From assembly GCA_947589605.1 (NCBI GenBank), contig CANQBR010000020.1, positions 1 to 34,661 of the forward strand: 34,661 bases of DNA, read 5' to 3'. Below, one piece after another: positions 1 to 7,848 of the stretch (position 1 is its first letter; each line of letters starts with the position of its first letter). The notes under the pieces were generated by a model that had not been told where the DNA came from, ran no database searches, and saw only the letters and a list, made by a program, of their open reading frames with translations. Position numbers and translations under genes: made by a program. The DNA is from an uncultured Phascolarctobacterium sp. GTDB lineage: Bacteria > Bacillota > Negativicutes > Acidaminococcales > Acidaminococcaceae.

Positions 1-161
1 GTATCGCCCGGCAGCGCGCGGAGTTCATAAACTTTTCTTTTGGGCCCGGGCGCTCGCCTCAGCGCCCAAGCCCTCGACGATGCTGCAAGTGGCTTGCGAG
101 AAAAAGTGCGGGGGAAGAAATCCTTAAACCTACCCCGAACTTTCCCACCATTCGCATCATC
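1..161 (-). other. Structured leader of unknown type at left edge
   Basis: On the minus strand this stretch lies just downstream of a promoter (168-195) and can fold. 154-161 can pair with 76-83 (8 bp with one wobble). A perfect 7-bp GC stem at 48-54/61-67 closes a 6-nt loop. The only possible start in the window is an ATG at 28-26 without a convincing ribosome binding site, so the gene it serves probably lies left of the window. I do not recognise a known riboswitch, T-box, tmRNA, SRP RNA or RNase P motif. Confidence 0.25.
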
Positions 162-167
162 GCTTTT

Positions 168-195
168 ATTGTAGCATAGTTGAACCCCCCCACAA
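168..195 (-). promoter_or_regulatory. Putative sigma-A promoter reading left
   Basis: The -35 element TTGTGG (195-190) and -10 element TACAAT (173-168) are 16 bp apart. It would drive the structured leader and a gene beyond the left edge. Confidence 0.45.
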
Positions 196-249
196 GACTT
201 TTTCAGTCGGAACTGAAAATTTTTTGTGAATTTCCGCGAGTTTTTGCGC

Positions 250-283
250 AAAAAAATAAGAGGGGCGCATTTCTGCGTCCCTC
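250..283 (-). terminator. Rho-independent terminator after the small-ORF pair
   Basis: Stem 260-269/274-283 (10 positions, one A.C mismatch in the minus-strand RNA) has a GAAA loop and is followed on the minus strand by TTATTTTTTT. It lies 50 bases past the stop of the 40-codon ORF, as expected for the end of that transcript. Confidence 0.55.
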
Positions 284-332
284 CTCAGATTTTACAGACA
301 AATTCATCAGAAGCACATTTCTTCTGTTTTCT

Positions 333-455
333 TTATGGCCGGAAGTCCTCGTCCTTCGCTTCGGCAGCCAAGGCATCTTCAAGGCTCATAGAGTCTTCGT
401 GAAAGGCACCCAATTCCATAGCTTCCTCTATCGAATACTCTTCTTTGTAAATCAT
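333..455 (-). CDS. Small acidic protein of 40 aa, unknown function
   Basis: ATG at 455-453 follows a good ribosome binding site (AAAGGAG, spacing 6) and reads 40 codons to TAA at 335-333. The product starts MIYKEEYSIEEAMELG and ends KDEDFRP. It is strongly acidic (about 13 Asp/Glu, 3 Lys/Arg) with no signal peptide or membrane segment. It starts inside the stop codon of an upstream 37-codon ORF (ATGA overlap), and a terminator follows at 250-283, so the gene looks like the end of a small operon. I do not recognise the family. The evidence is start-site context and operon layout, not homology. Confidence 0.45.
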   Translation of the reverse strand: MIYKEEYSIEEAMELGAFHEDSMSLEDALAAEAKDEDFRP

Positions 456-565
456 GCTTTTCTCCTTTCTGTCAATTGCTCAGATCGCGGCCTTTTGAGC
501 CGTCGGTTTAGGATAAAATAGTTGACTAAGCTCTCCCCTTTCGCCCTGCCCAAGCCCGTGTTCAT
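452..565 (-). CDS. Small basic protein of 37 aa, unknown function
   Basis: ATG at 565-563 is preceded by AAAGGGAGGG and reads 37 codons to a TGA (454-452) that overlaps the ATG of the next small ORF. The product (MNTGLGRAKGESLV...LTERRKA) is rich in Arg and Lys, about ten basic against three acidic residues, the reverse of its neighbour. The pair is translationally coupled and lies between a TATAAT-type promoter (700-732) and a terminator (250-283). A basic/acidic pair of this size could be a binding pair such as toxin-antitoxin, but nothing beyond charge and layout supports that. It could also be a chance ORF in a leader. Confidence 0.35.
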   Translation of the reverse strand: MNTGLGRAKGESLVNYFILNRRLKRPRSEQLTERRKA

Positions 566-699
566 TCCCTCCCTTTTATAGTGATGCGACTATCATCAGA
601 CTTTATTCCTATGACCGTGCTCTTTCGTCAAATCGGGCTGAAGCAGAGTTTTTCGGTTTTGCTTATCTGTTTTATTGATTGTAGTCCCCCTCTGTTTAC

Positions 700-732
700 A
701 TTATAGCAAGGGCATTAGACATCTTCTGTCAA
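700..732 (-). promoter_or_regulatory. Putative promoter of the small-ORF pair
   Basis: A perfect TATAAT (705-700) with an extended -10 TGC is preceded by a perfect TTGACA (732-727). The spacing of 21 bp is longer than the usual 16-18, so the extended -10 may carry most of the activity. The start point would lie about 125 bases upstream of the first small ORF. Confidence 0.5.
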
Positions 733-989
733 CATAAAAAAGTTTTGAGATTTTTTTGCTGTTGTAAAACAAAAATGATCACCAGGCTCAACCAGTCCAT
801 TTTCATATACGAACTCTATTCTTGATTTTGATCGCCGAGACTTTAACTTGTTATCGCGATTTGATCTTCAGCGCATATCTGCTTGCTATCAGAGTTCTAA
901 ACAGTTTAACCGATCGTTGAAATTATTTTTCGCCGCCGAAGCGCTATAGGCCCACGCCGTTAGTGTTTGTTTTTCTTTACATAAGTAGA
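733..989. other. AT-rich intergenic stretch, no gene seen
   Basis: I find no ORF with a ribosome binding site on either strand. The only structure noted is an 11-base near-palindrome, TAAACAGTTTA, at 898-908, which could be an operator but has no clear target. Confidence 0.4.
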
Positions 990-1011
990 GAGGGGCACTT
1001 ACGTGCCCCTC
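990..1011. terminator. Hairpin downstream of the porin remnant
   Basis: A perfect 9-bp stem (990-998/1003-1011, loop TTAC) lies 45 bases beyond the stop of the porin remnant. The minus strand has no U-run after it and the plus strand only GTAAATTTTT, so it is a weak or bidirectional terminator. Confidence 0.4.
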
Positions 1012-1056
1012 GTAAATTTTTGCAACTTGCGCAGTTGCCGCTGTGACGATTTTTTC

Positions 1057-1530
1057 TTAGAAAGTGATAACCAGATGGGTCCACAGGGAAGCACCGTCTT
1101 CGCCGCCGTTCCCCTTGCTCTCCAGATCTACCCAGTCGATCAAGGCGATCATGTTCTTGGCAACTGCATATTCAGCGCCTACGCCGTAACCGGTGAAGCC
1201 TGCTTCCAAGAAGTTGTTCTGATAGGCATTGTCATCACCCTCGATGATCATGATGGTGCCGGCCATATTCCAATACTTTGCAAATACTCCCCCAGTTACC
1301 GGGTTGGGCGGCTTTGGCACCTTTGTATTTTAGCATTGCAAATACGCCTTGATCGTTGCCGTCGGCATCATCGTTCTTTGCCTTGGCCCACATACCTTCC
1401 AAGGTCAAGTCTTTAAAGATGTGAAATTTTACATCGATGCCCAGAATGCTGTTGTCGTTGTTGCCCAAGTAATAGTTGGAAAGAGTGGTATCGGTGCTAG
1501 CGGTAGTGCCTATCTTGCTTTCGCCGCTTG
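1057..1530 (-). pseudogene. 3' remnant of a Negativicutes porin gene, frameshifted
   Basis: Two overlapping minus-strand frames together read as the C-terminal part of an outer-membrane beta-barrel. The first contains SNYYLGNNDNSILGIDVKF and WAKAKNDDADGNDQGVFAML. The second contains VFAKYWNMAG, GYGVGAEYAVAKNM and the ending SLWTHLVITF, with the terminal Phe typical of outer-membrane porins. The frames join if one G is removed from the GGGGG run near 1291-1295, giving NWGVFAKYW. The 5' part, including signal peptide and SLH domain, is missing: upstream the frame loses porin character and reaches a stop, and the next gene starts on the other strand at 1679. So this is a truncated remnant even if the single-base shift were a sequencing error. 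Confidence 0.7.
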
Positions 1531-1678
1531 CTTCACAGGAACACGCAAAAGCGATAAAGATTGAAAAGCAGTCGGCTTTAGTGTAGAATGAGTGCGTTGA
1601 TAATTTATCGTTTCAATATAAAAAGACCGTGCAGATAAATTTGCAGTAAAAAAGACCTGTACGTGAAGGAAGTATTTT

Positions 1679-2698
1679 ATGACCCACTATTTGATAGATA
1701 CCGAAAATGTAGGCCAGCGCTACATGCACATCATAGAGCAGTTGGAAAGCGGCGATGAAGTTTTGTTTTTCTTCACCGACACCAATAAAACCGCCGGCAT
1801 CCCTTTTTCCGTTATGGCCGCCATCAACAGCAAAGGAGCCTCCGTTAAAGCCGTGCATTGCCACAAAGGCACCAATGCCCTCGATTTCCAGCTCGGCAGT
1901 TATTTGGGTTTCGCGATCGCCAAAGACACCAAAGCCAATTACGTGATATGTTCCAACGACGGCGGTTATAATTCCATCCTCAACTTCTGGACGGATCATG
2001 ACGTATCTGTTTCCCTTGACGGCAGCGACCCCGATAAAACTTCTCAGCCCAAAGCAACTAAAAAGTCCGTTGCAAATCCCGCGGCGACGGTTACTGCGGT
2101 CACTGGTGTTCTGACTGCCGAAATCCCCCCATTGCAGGCAGACTGTAAAGAAGTATGCATCTCGATGCTTTGCGATTTAGGTATAAGCAAAGGACGTGCC
2201 GATCACATCACTCGCATAATTTTCCTTACTAAAGGTTTACCGGAAAACGAAAGAACTGCTCGTCTTCAAGAATTGTTTCTTAAACAATTCGGTAAAAATA
2301 ATCATGCGAACTTGCTGCAGCAAACCCGACCTGTTATCGAGCGGATATTCGCCGCCGGGCCTCGGCCTATCGTCTCCTCCGCAAAAAATACAGCCGCAAA
2401 ACCCGCGGCCAAGTTGCCTATCCCTGTGCCTGCCGCAAAAACTTTACCTAAAAAGGCCTGCAAGAAAGCCTACAAGTCGCTGCTGTCTGCGGCAGGTATC
2501 AAAGATAAATATGTCGACTCCATCGCTGCTTTCGTTTACGGCAGCTTCGGCGTAGCTGCCGCTGAGCGAGAGAAGCAGATCAAAAAGAAATTTCTCAAAC
2601 AGCTGGGGAAGAAGGATCACGAAGAACTGTTCCTAAAAGCAAAGCCGGTCATCGACCGCATTTTTAAAAACGGACCTGTCCCTAAAAACAAAAATTGA
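1679..2698 (+). CDS. NYN/PIN-like domain protein with duplicated C-terminal domain
   Basis: The 339-aa protein starts at an ATG after GAAGGAAG. Residues 1-115 look like a NYN/PIN-type nuclease fold: LIDTENV at 5-11 (D7, E9), FFTDTN (D34), NALDFQLGSYLG (D69) and ICSNDGGYNSI (D94) give the spaced acidic residues of a metal-binding site. After an Ala/Lys/Pro-rich linker come two copies of a ~75-residue domain, 154-230 and 259-335. They share the pattern FLKQ-GK--H--L, --PVI-RIF and GP-P and are separated by another Ala/Pro/Lys linker. The repeats are basic and may bind nucleic acid (inference). A bidirectional terminator follows at 2731-2771. RNase activity is inferred from the fold, not shown. 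Confidence 0.75.
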   Translation: MTHYLIDTENVGQRYMHIIEQLESGDEVLFFFTDTNKTAGIPFSVMAAINSKGASVKAVHCHKGTNALDFQLGSYLGFAIAKDTKANYVICSNDGGYNSILNFWTDHDVSVSLDGSDPDKTSQPKATKKSVANPAATVTAVTGVLTAEIPPLQADCKEVCISMLCDLGISKGRADHITRIIFLTKGLPENERTARLQELFLKQFGKNNHANLLQQTRPVIERIFAAGPRPIVSSAKNTAAKPAAKLPIPVPAAKTLPKKACKKAYKSLLSAAGIKDKYVDSIAAFVYGSFGVAAAEREKQIKKKFLKQLGKKDHEELFLKAKPVIDRIFKNGPVPKNKN

Positions 2699-2730
2699 AT
2701 CGCCCGAAACTTTTCTGCAGAACAGACAAA

Positions 2731-2771
2731 GCCCCATGAGAACAGCGACCGTTCCGTCGCTCTCATGGGGC
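2731..2771. terminator. Bidirectional terminator between convergent genes
   Basis: An 11-bp perfect outer stem (2731-2741/2761-2771) encloses an inner 5-bp stem GCGAC/GTCGC. The plus strand continues ATTTCCCTTCTTTTT, the minus strand TTTGTCTGTT. It separates the NYN gene and the convergent DnaJ/HerA-like gene. Confidence 0.75.
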
Positions 2772-2784
2772 ATTTCCCTTCTTT

Positions 2785-4683
2785 TTACCTAAACAGCCCG
2801 CCCAAGATACCTCGCACTATGCCGGCTCCTCCCGAGCTCTTCCGCCGAGAGGTGCCGCCGCCTAAGATACTGCCCAGCACCGCATCGGCCGCTGTGTTGA
2901 TGAGGACGGTAGTGGCTTTATTGGCAGCCTTGCGTCCCAAAGAACGGCCCAAATAATCCATGGCCTCTTCGGCGGTAGATCTTTCTCTGGCAGCTGCCTT
3001 CGCCGCCCGCTCTGCTTCTCTTTGCTGACGGATGGCCTCTCGGGCCGCCTCCTTGCGGGCCCGCTCTTCTTCTTTGGCTCGAGCCGCCTCCTCCTTGGCC
3101 CGCAGCGCCGCCTCTTTAGCCTCTGTCTTTTGCCGCTGAGCCTCTTCTTCCGCTTCCTGCTCTTCGGCGTAGCGGTCGCTGAGGATCTCATAGGCCGACT
3201 CTCGATCGATGACCCGAGCATATTTGTCGTGAAGAGGAGAAGCAGCTATCATGGCCTGCCGCTCTTCCTCGGGGCACACTCCCAACAAACTGTGGGGCGG
3301 CATCACATAGGCCCTCTGCACCATGGTGGGGATGCCCTCGCCGTCCAAAACGGAGACCAGCACCTCGCCGGTGCCCAATTCTCCCAGCGCCGCCTCCGCA
3401 TCCAAAGCAGGGTTGCTGCGGAAAGATTGAGCCGCCGCTTTCAGTGCCTTCTGCTCTTTGGGCGTGTAGGCCCGCAGAGCGTGCTGCACTTTGTTGCCCA
3501 ATTGCGCCAGCACCGTATCGGGGATATCGGATGGCGATTGGGTGATGAAGTATACCCCTACGCCCCGCGAGCGGATGAGCCGCACGATCTGCTCCACTTT
3601 GTCCAAAAGAGTGCGGGGGGCATCTTTGAAGATCAAATGAGCTTCGTCGAAGAAGAAAACGATCTTGGGTTTGGAAAGATCCCCTGCCTCCGGCAGCATA
3701 TCGTACAAACTTGAGAGCAGCCACAGCAGGAAAGTCGAATAGAGCATGGGCGAGCGAATCAGTTCTACGCAGTCCAGCAGGTTGATGATGCCTCGCCCCT
3801 CGCCGTCTGTGGCGAACCAATCTTTCAATTCCAAAGCCGGTTCCCCGAAGAAGATATCGGCCCCCTGCCCTTCCAAACGCAGCAAGGCCCGCTGGATGGC
3901 GCCGATGCTGGTGGGGGAAACGGCGCCGTAAGAAGTTTTGAATTGAGCGGCGTGGTCTCCCACATACTGCACCATGCTGCGCAGGTCTTTAAAGTCCAAA
4001 AGCAAAAGGCCGTTGTCGTCGGCGATCTTGAAGACTATGTTCAGCACGCCGCTTTGGGTCTCGTTCAATTCCAAAATGCGGGCCAAAAGCTCCGGCCCCA
4101 GTTCCGATACGGTGGTGCGCACCGGGTGCCCCTTCTTCCCGTACACATCCCAAAAACGAACGGGATAGCCCCGCACCTGCCACTTCAGTTCCAGCCCCGT
4201 TTTATCGCGGAGCCTTTTCTCCAAACTTGCGGGGTCGGTGCCTGCCTTGGCCAGGCCGCACACGTCTCCTTTGATGTCGCCTAAAAAGACCGGCACGCCC
4301 AAGTCGCTGAAAGCTTCCGCCAAAACTTTCAGCGTCACCGTTTTGCCGGTGCCCGTGGCGCCGGCGATGAGGCCGTGCCGATTGGCCATTTTCGGCTCCA
4401 GATAGATGGGCCCGTCCGCTCCCTGACAAAGGTGGATCTTCCCTGCTCCCGCTTCGGCCCCTGCGCTCAACGCAGCATCGTAGGAACTGCGGGCTGCGGG
4501 GTCGTTCAAAGTTTGATAAGCTGTGTTCAAGAGGCCCATGTCCGCCGCAGCTTTTTGCAAAGCGGCAGGGTCCGTGGCCTGCATCCTGTCCATCAAGGCC
4601 AGCTTCTTCTCTGTGTACGCCGCCTTCACTTCTTCGGCCGCAGCTTGCGGAGCAATGCCGAGGATCTCATAATAATTTTCCAT
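2785..4683 (-). CDS. DnaJ-like / HerA-type (DUF853) ATPase fusion
   Basis: The 632-aa protein starts at ATG 4683 behind AAAGGACG. Residues 1-70 resemble a J-domain (YYEILGI, helix [11 protein letters not shown], then [15 protein letters not shown]), but the HPD tripeptide is absent (MDRM lies at that place). Residues 80-480 are a HerA-like P-loop ATPase of the DUF853 kind: Walker A GATGTGKT at 108-115, Walker [10 protein letters not shown] at 342-350, and [11 protein letters not shown] (379-389) as in bacterial HerA-like proteins. Residues ~490-570 are a charged Glu/Ala/Arg/Lys coiled coil, and the tail is Gly/Arg/Ser-rich. The family is cytosolic and linked to DNA translocation, but this protein's role is unknown. 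It is monocistronic with its own promoter (4731-4760). Confidence 0.85.
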   Translation of the reverse strand: MENYYEILGIAPQAAAEEVKAAYTEKKLALMDRMQATDPAALQKAAADMGLLNTAYQTLNDPAARSSYDAALSAGAEAGAGKIHLCQGADGPIYLEPKMANRHGLIAGATGTGKTVTLKVLAEAFSDLGVPVFLGDIKGDVCGLAKAGTDPASLEKRLRDKTGLELKWQVRGYPVRFWDVYGKKGHPVRTTVSELGPELLARILELNETQSGVLNIVFKIADDNGLLLLDFKDLRSMVQYVGDHAAQFKTSYGAVSPTSIGAIQRALLRLEGQGADIFFGEPALELKDWFATDGEGRGIINLLDCVELIRSPMLYSTFLLWLLSSLYDMLPEAGDLSKPKIVFFFDEAHLIFKDAPRTLLDKVEQIVRLIRSRGVGVYFITQSPSDIPDTVLAQLGNKVQHALRAYTPKEQKALKAAAQSFRSNPALDAEAALGELGTGEVLVSVLDGEGIPTMVQRAYVMPPHSLLGVCPEEERQAMIAASPLHDKYARVIDRESAYEILSDRYAEEQEAEEEAQRQKTEAKEAALRAKEEAARAKEEERARKEAAREAIRQQREAERAAKAAARERSTAEEAMDYLGRSLGRKAANKATTVLINTAADAVLGSILGGGTSRRKSSGGAGIVRGILGGLFR

Positions 4684-4730
4684 AAATATCCGTCCTTTTG
4701 CGTATTTTTGCTGGATTTTTTCTTGCTCCT

Positions 4731-4760
4731 ATTATATAATAGGGCAACGGCATCTGTAAA
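4731..4760 (-). promoter_or_regulatory. Promoter of the DnaJ/HerA-like gene
   Basis: The -35 element TTTACA (4760-4755) and perfect -10 TATAAT (4736-4731) are 18 bp apart, about 50 bases upstream of the start codon. Confidence 0.6.
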
Positions 4761-4893
4761 CAACGTTAAAGAAGGAGCGCGGTAGATTTCTTGAAGATAC
4801 CGTGCTTTCGCTCTTTATGGAGAAAAACAGACTTAATTTATCTCAGACATATTTTTTTCGTATAACTTTTGTGATCGGTAAGGAAGGTCCTCC

Positions 4894-7827
4894 ATGCGCA
4901 TCGGTGTCGATATCGGCAGCACCACCATCAAATTGGCAGCTCTCTCCGACGACGGGCAGCTGCTCTTCAGCAAATACGAACGCCACTACAGTCAGATAGC
5001 TCTCAAACTTTTGGCTCTGCTGAAAGAATTGAAAGAGTTCTCTCCCCATCTTTCTACTGCCAAGGTGGCAGTGAGCGGCAGCGCCGCTTTGGGCATCGCC
5101 GACCGCTGCGGCCTGCAGTTCGTACAGGAAGTTTTCGCCGAAAAGATCGCCACGGAAAAATTGCAGCCGCAGACCGACGTGGTCATCGAGCTGGGAGGCG
5201 AAGACGCCAAGATCCTCTTTTTGGGCCGCCACTTCGATGCCTGCATGAACGATTCCTGCGCCGGGGGCACCGGCGCCTTCATCGATCAAATGGCCGCCCT
5301 CCTCAACGTGGAGACCAAGGCCATGAACGAACTGGCCCTCGCCGCCACCGACACTTGCACCATCGCCAGCCGCTGCGGCGTTTTCGCCAAAAGCGATGTC
5401 CAACCCTTGCTGAACCAAGGAGCCGCCAAGACCGACTTAGCCGCCAGCATCTTTCAGGCGGTGGCCAGCCAAGCCATCACCGGTCTGGCCAAGGGGCGGC
5501 CCATCAAAGGCTCCGTTCTCTACTTGGGCGGGCCCCTCACCTTCATGAGCAAACTGCGGGACTGCTTCGACGCCAAACTTCACGTCAAAGGCCTCTGCCC
5601 CGAGAACAGCCTCTTTTACGTAGCCATCGGCGCCGCCCTCTGTGCGGAAGAGACAGCGGACTTGGAAGCTTTGCCCGAGCTTTTGCGCACCGCCTCCAAT
5701 GTCAGCAGCTTGGCCTATGCTTCGCCTCTTTTTGCCGATGAAGAAGAATACGCCGCCTTCAGCGAGCGGCACCGCAAGGCCACCGTGCCCACCTCTCCTT
5801 TGGCGCAAGCCACCACCGCCTTTTTAGGCGTAGACTCCGGCAGCACCACCATCAAGATCGCCCTCATCGACGAAGAGTGCCGCCTTTTGGCTTCTTTCTA
5901 CCAAAGCAACAAGGGCAACCCGGTAGTGGCGGTGAAAAATTATCTCGCAAAACTTTATGAGGACTATCCCGATCTGAAAATTTTGGCCAGCGCTGCCACC
6001 GGTTACGGCGAAGATCTCATCCGCCATGCCTTCGGGCTGGACTACGGCATCGTAGAGACCATGGCCCACTTCTTTGCGGCTCGGCATTTGCGGCCGGACG
6101 TAGATTTTATTTTGGACATCGGCGGACAGGACATCAAGTGTTTGAAGATCCATAACCGGGCCATCGACAACATCTTCCTCAACGAAGCCTGCTCCAGCGG
6201 CTGCGGCAGTTTTTTGCAAACTTTCGCGGAGATCTTGGGCTACGACACTCAGACCTTCGCTCAACTGGGCCTCTTTGCGGAAAAACCGGTGGACCTGGGC
6301 AGCCGCTGCACCGTTTTCATGAACAGCGGCGTGAAGCAGGCCCAAAAGGACGGCATCAGCGTCAACAACATCAGCGCCGGCCTTTCCATGAGCATCATCA
6401 AAAACGCTCTTTATAAAGTCATCCGCCCCGGCAGCAAAGAAAGCATCGGCCGCCACATCGTGGTGCAGGGAGGCACTTTCTTGAACGACTGCGTGCTGCG
6501 GGCCTTCGAAAAAGAAATGGGGCAGGAAGTCACCCGCCCCAACATCGCCGGTTTGATGGGCGCCTTCGGCGCAGCCCTTCACGCTCGCGAAAAATATCTG
6601 GCGGACCCCAAGCCCACCGACACTTTGAACGCTATGCAGCTGGCCGCTTTCTTCCACAAAGTGCTCACTGTCACCTGCGGTCTCTGCAGCAACCACTGTC
6701 ATTTGACGGTGAATACTTTCGCCGGCGGCCGCCGCTTTATCAGCGGCAATCGCTGCGAACGGCCCATCACCCACTGCGACCCCGACGACAGCTTCAACCT
6801 CTACCGCTATAAATTGACTTTGTTGGAAGACTTGCGCAAAGCTCGGCGGCCCGATGCTCCCTTGGGCAGCATCGGCCTGCCTCTGGGCCTCAATATGTAC
6901 GAGCTGCTGCCCTTCTGGCACTGCCTCTTGACGGAGCTGGGCTTCGACGTAGTCGTCAGCCCCATCGAGAACAAAAATATTTACGGCGACGGGCAGGACA
7001 CCATCCCCAGCGATACGGTGTGCTACCCCGCCAAATTGATGCACGGCCACATCAAGTGGCTGCTGCGGCAAGGGCTGCAGCACATCTTCTACCCCTGCAT
7101 GACCTACAACGTGGCCGAAAAAGGCACCGACAACTGCTATAACTGCCCGGTGGTGGCCTATTATCCGGAAGTGCTGAAGGCCAACATCCACGATCTTTCT
7201 CAAGTGCATTGTTACTTCGATTATTTGAGTTTGAACGATCCCAAAATTTTAGCCAAACATTTGGAGGCCATGCTGGAAGAAGATTTCCCCACGGTGGAGC
7301 GCAAAGATATCCGCTTGGCCTTGGCCAAAGCCTACGACGCCTACGACGCCTATTTGCAAAAAGTACGGGCCAAAGGGCTGGAGATGATGGCCGAGGCCCG
7401 CAGGCTGAAAAAGCCCATCATCGTCATGGCCGGCCGCCCCTATCACATCGACCCCAAAGTGGATCACGGGCTGGATCGGCTGCTCACCACCATGGGCGCC
7501 GCCGTCATCAGCGAAGACGCAGTAGCGCCTCTCATGCCGCCTCAAGAAGTTTTCGCCGACCTGCATGTGCTCAACCAATGGACCTATCACAGCCGTCTTT
7601 ACGCCGCCGCCCGCTATGTGACAGAGCACGACGACTGTCAGTTGGTCCAATTCGTCAACTTCGGCTGCGGCTGCGACGCCATCACTGCCGACGAATGCCG
7701 CCGCATTTTGGAAGAAAAAGGCCGCATCTACACCCAGTTGAAGATCGACGACATCGAAAATTTGGGAGCGGCCAAGATCCGCCTGCGCAGCCTTTTCTCC
7801 GCGGCCGGCCTGCCCGCTGCCGATTGA
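4894..7827 (+). CDS. Acyl-CoA dehydratase activase, double ASKHA domain plus DUF2229 (HgdC-like)
   Basis: The 977-aa protein starts at ATG 4894 after AAGGAAGG. It has two BcrAD/BadFG-type ATPase domains in tandem: GVDIGSTTIK at 4-13 and GVDSGSTTIK at 312-321. Each keeps the two Cys that hold the bridging [4Fe-4S] cluster in HgdC-type activases: C122 (NDSCAGGTG) and C161 (SRCGVF), then C433 (NEACSSGCG) and C472 (SRCTVF). From about 590 a DUF2229-type region begins with TCGLCSNHCHL (C595, C598, C602) and continues with DTVCYPAKLMHGH and YNCPVVAYYPEV. Such proteins inject an electron, at ATP cost, into 2-hydroxyacyl-CoA dehydratases; the substrate cannot be told from sequence. The next gene carries the dehydratase-like part and lies in the same reading frame after one stop codon. 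A weak TATAAC at 4861 may be the -10. Confidence 0.88.
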   Translation: MRIGVDIGSTTIKLAALSDDGQLLFSKYERHYSQIALKLLALLKELKEFSPHLSTAKVAVSGSAALGIADRCGLQFVQEVFAEKIATEKLQPQTDVVIELGGEDAKILFLGRHFDACMNDSCAGGTGAFIDQMAALLNVETKAMNELALAATDTCTIASRCGVFAKSDVQPLLNQGAAKTDLAASIFQAVASQAITGLAKGRPIKGSVLYLGGPLTFMSKLRDCFDAKLHVKGLCPENSLFYVAIGAALCAEETADLEALPELLRTASNVSSLAYASPLFADEEEYAAFSERHRKATVPTSPLAQATTAFLGVDSGSTTIKIALIDEECRLLASFYQSNKGNPVVAVKNYLAKLYEDYPDLKILASAATGYGEDLIRHAFGLDYGIVETMAHFFAARHLRPDVDFILDIGGQDIKCLKIHNRAIDNIFLNEACSSGCGSFLQTFAEILGYDTQTFAQLGLFAEKPVDLGSRCTVFMNSGVKQAQKDGISVNNISAGLSMSIIKNALYKVIRPGSKESIGRHIVVQGGTFLNDCVLRAFEKEMGQEVTRPNIAGLMGAFGAALHAREKYLADPKPTDTLNAMQLAAFFHKVLTVTCGLCSNHCHLTVNTFAGGRRFISGNRCERPITHCDPDDSFNLYRYKLTLLEDLRKARRPDAPLGSIGLPLGLNMYELLPFWHCLLTELGFDVVVSPIENKNIYGDGQDTIPSDTVCYPAKLMHGHIKWLLRQGLQHIFYPCMTYNVAEKGTDNCYNCPVVAYYPEVLKANIHDLSQVHCYFDYLSLNDPKILAKHLEAMLEEDFPTVERKDIRLALAKAYDAYDAYLQKVRAKGLEMMAEARRLKKPIIVMAGRPYHIDPKVDHGLDRLLTTMGAAVISEDAVAPLMPPQEVFADLHVLNQWTYHSRLYAAARYVTEHDDCQLVQFVNFGCGCDAITADECRRILEEKGRIYTQLKIDDIENLGAAKIRLRSLFSAAGLPAAD

Positions 7828-7848
7828 TCTATCGAGGAGCTTAAAAAT

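Noticed and set aside
180-521. 113-codon plus-strand frame near the left edge
   Set aside because: Starts from a TTG-type codon without a ribosome binding site, overlaps the terminator and the better-supported small ORFs on the minus strand.
1594-1620. TTGATA/TATAAA as promoter for the NYN gene
   Set aside because: Spacing of 14 bp is too short; left as uncertain.
5824-7209. 461-codon minus-strand frame inside the activase gene
   Set aside because: Antisense to conserved motifs of the activase; His/Val/Ala-rich product without family traits.
7825-7827. TGA between activase and dehydratase as a selenocysteine codon
   Set aside because: The residue would fall in a linker, no SECIS-like stem is evident just downstream, and a ribosome binding site precedes the next ATG.
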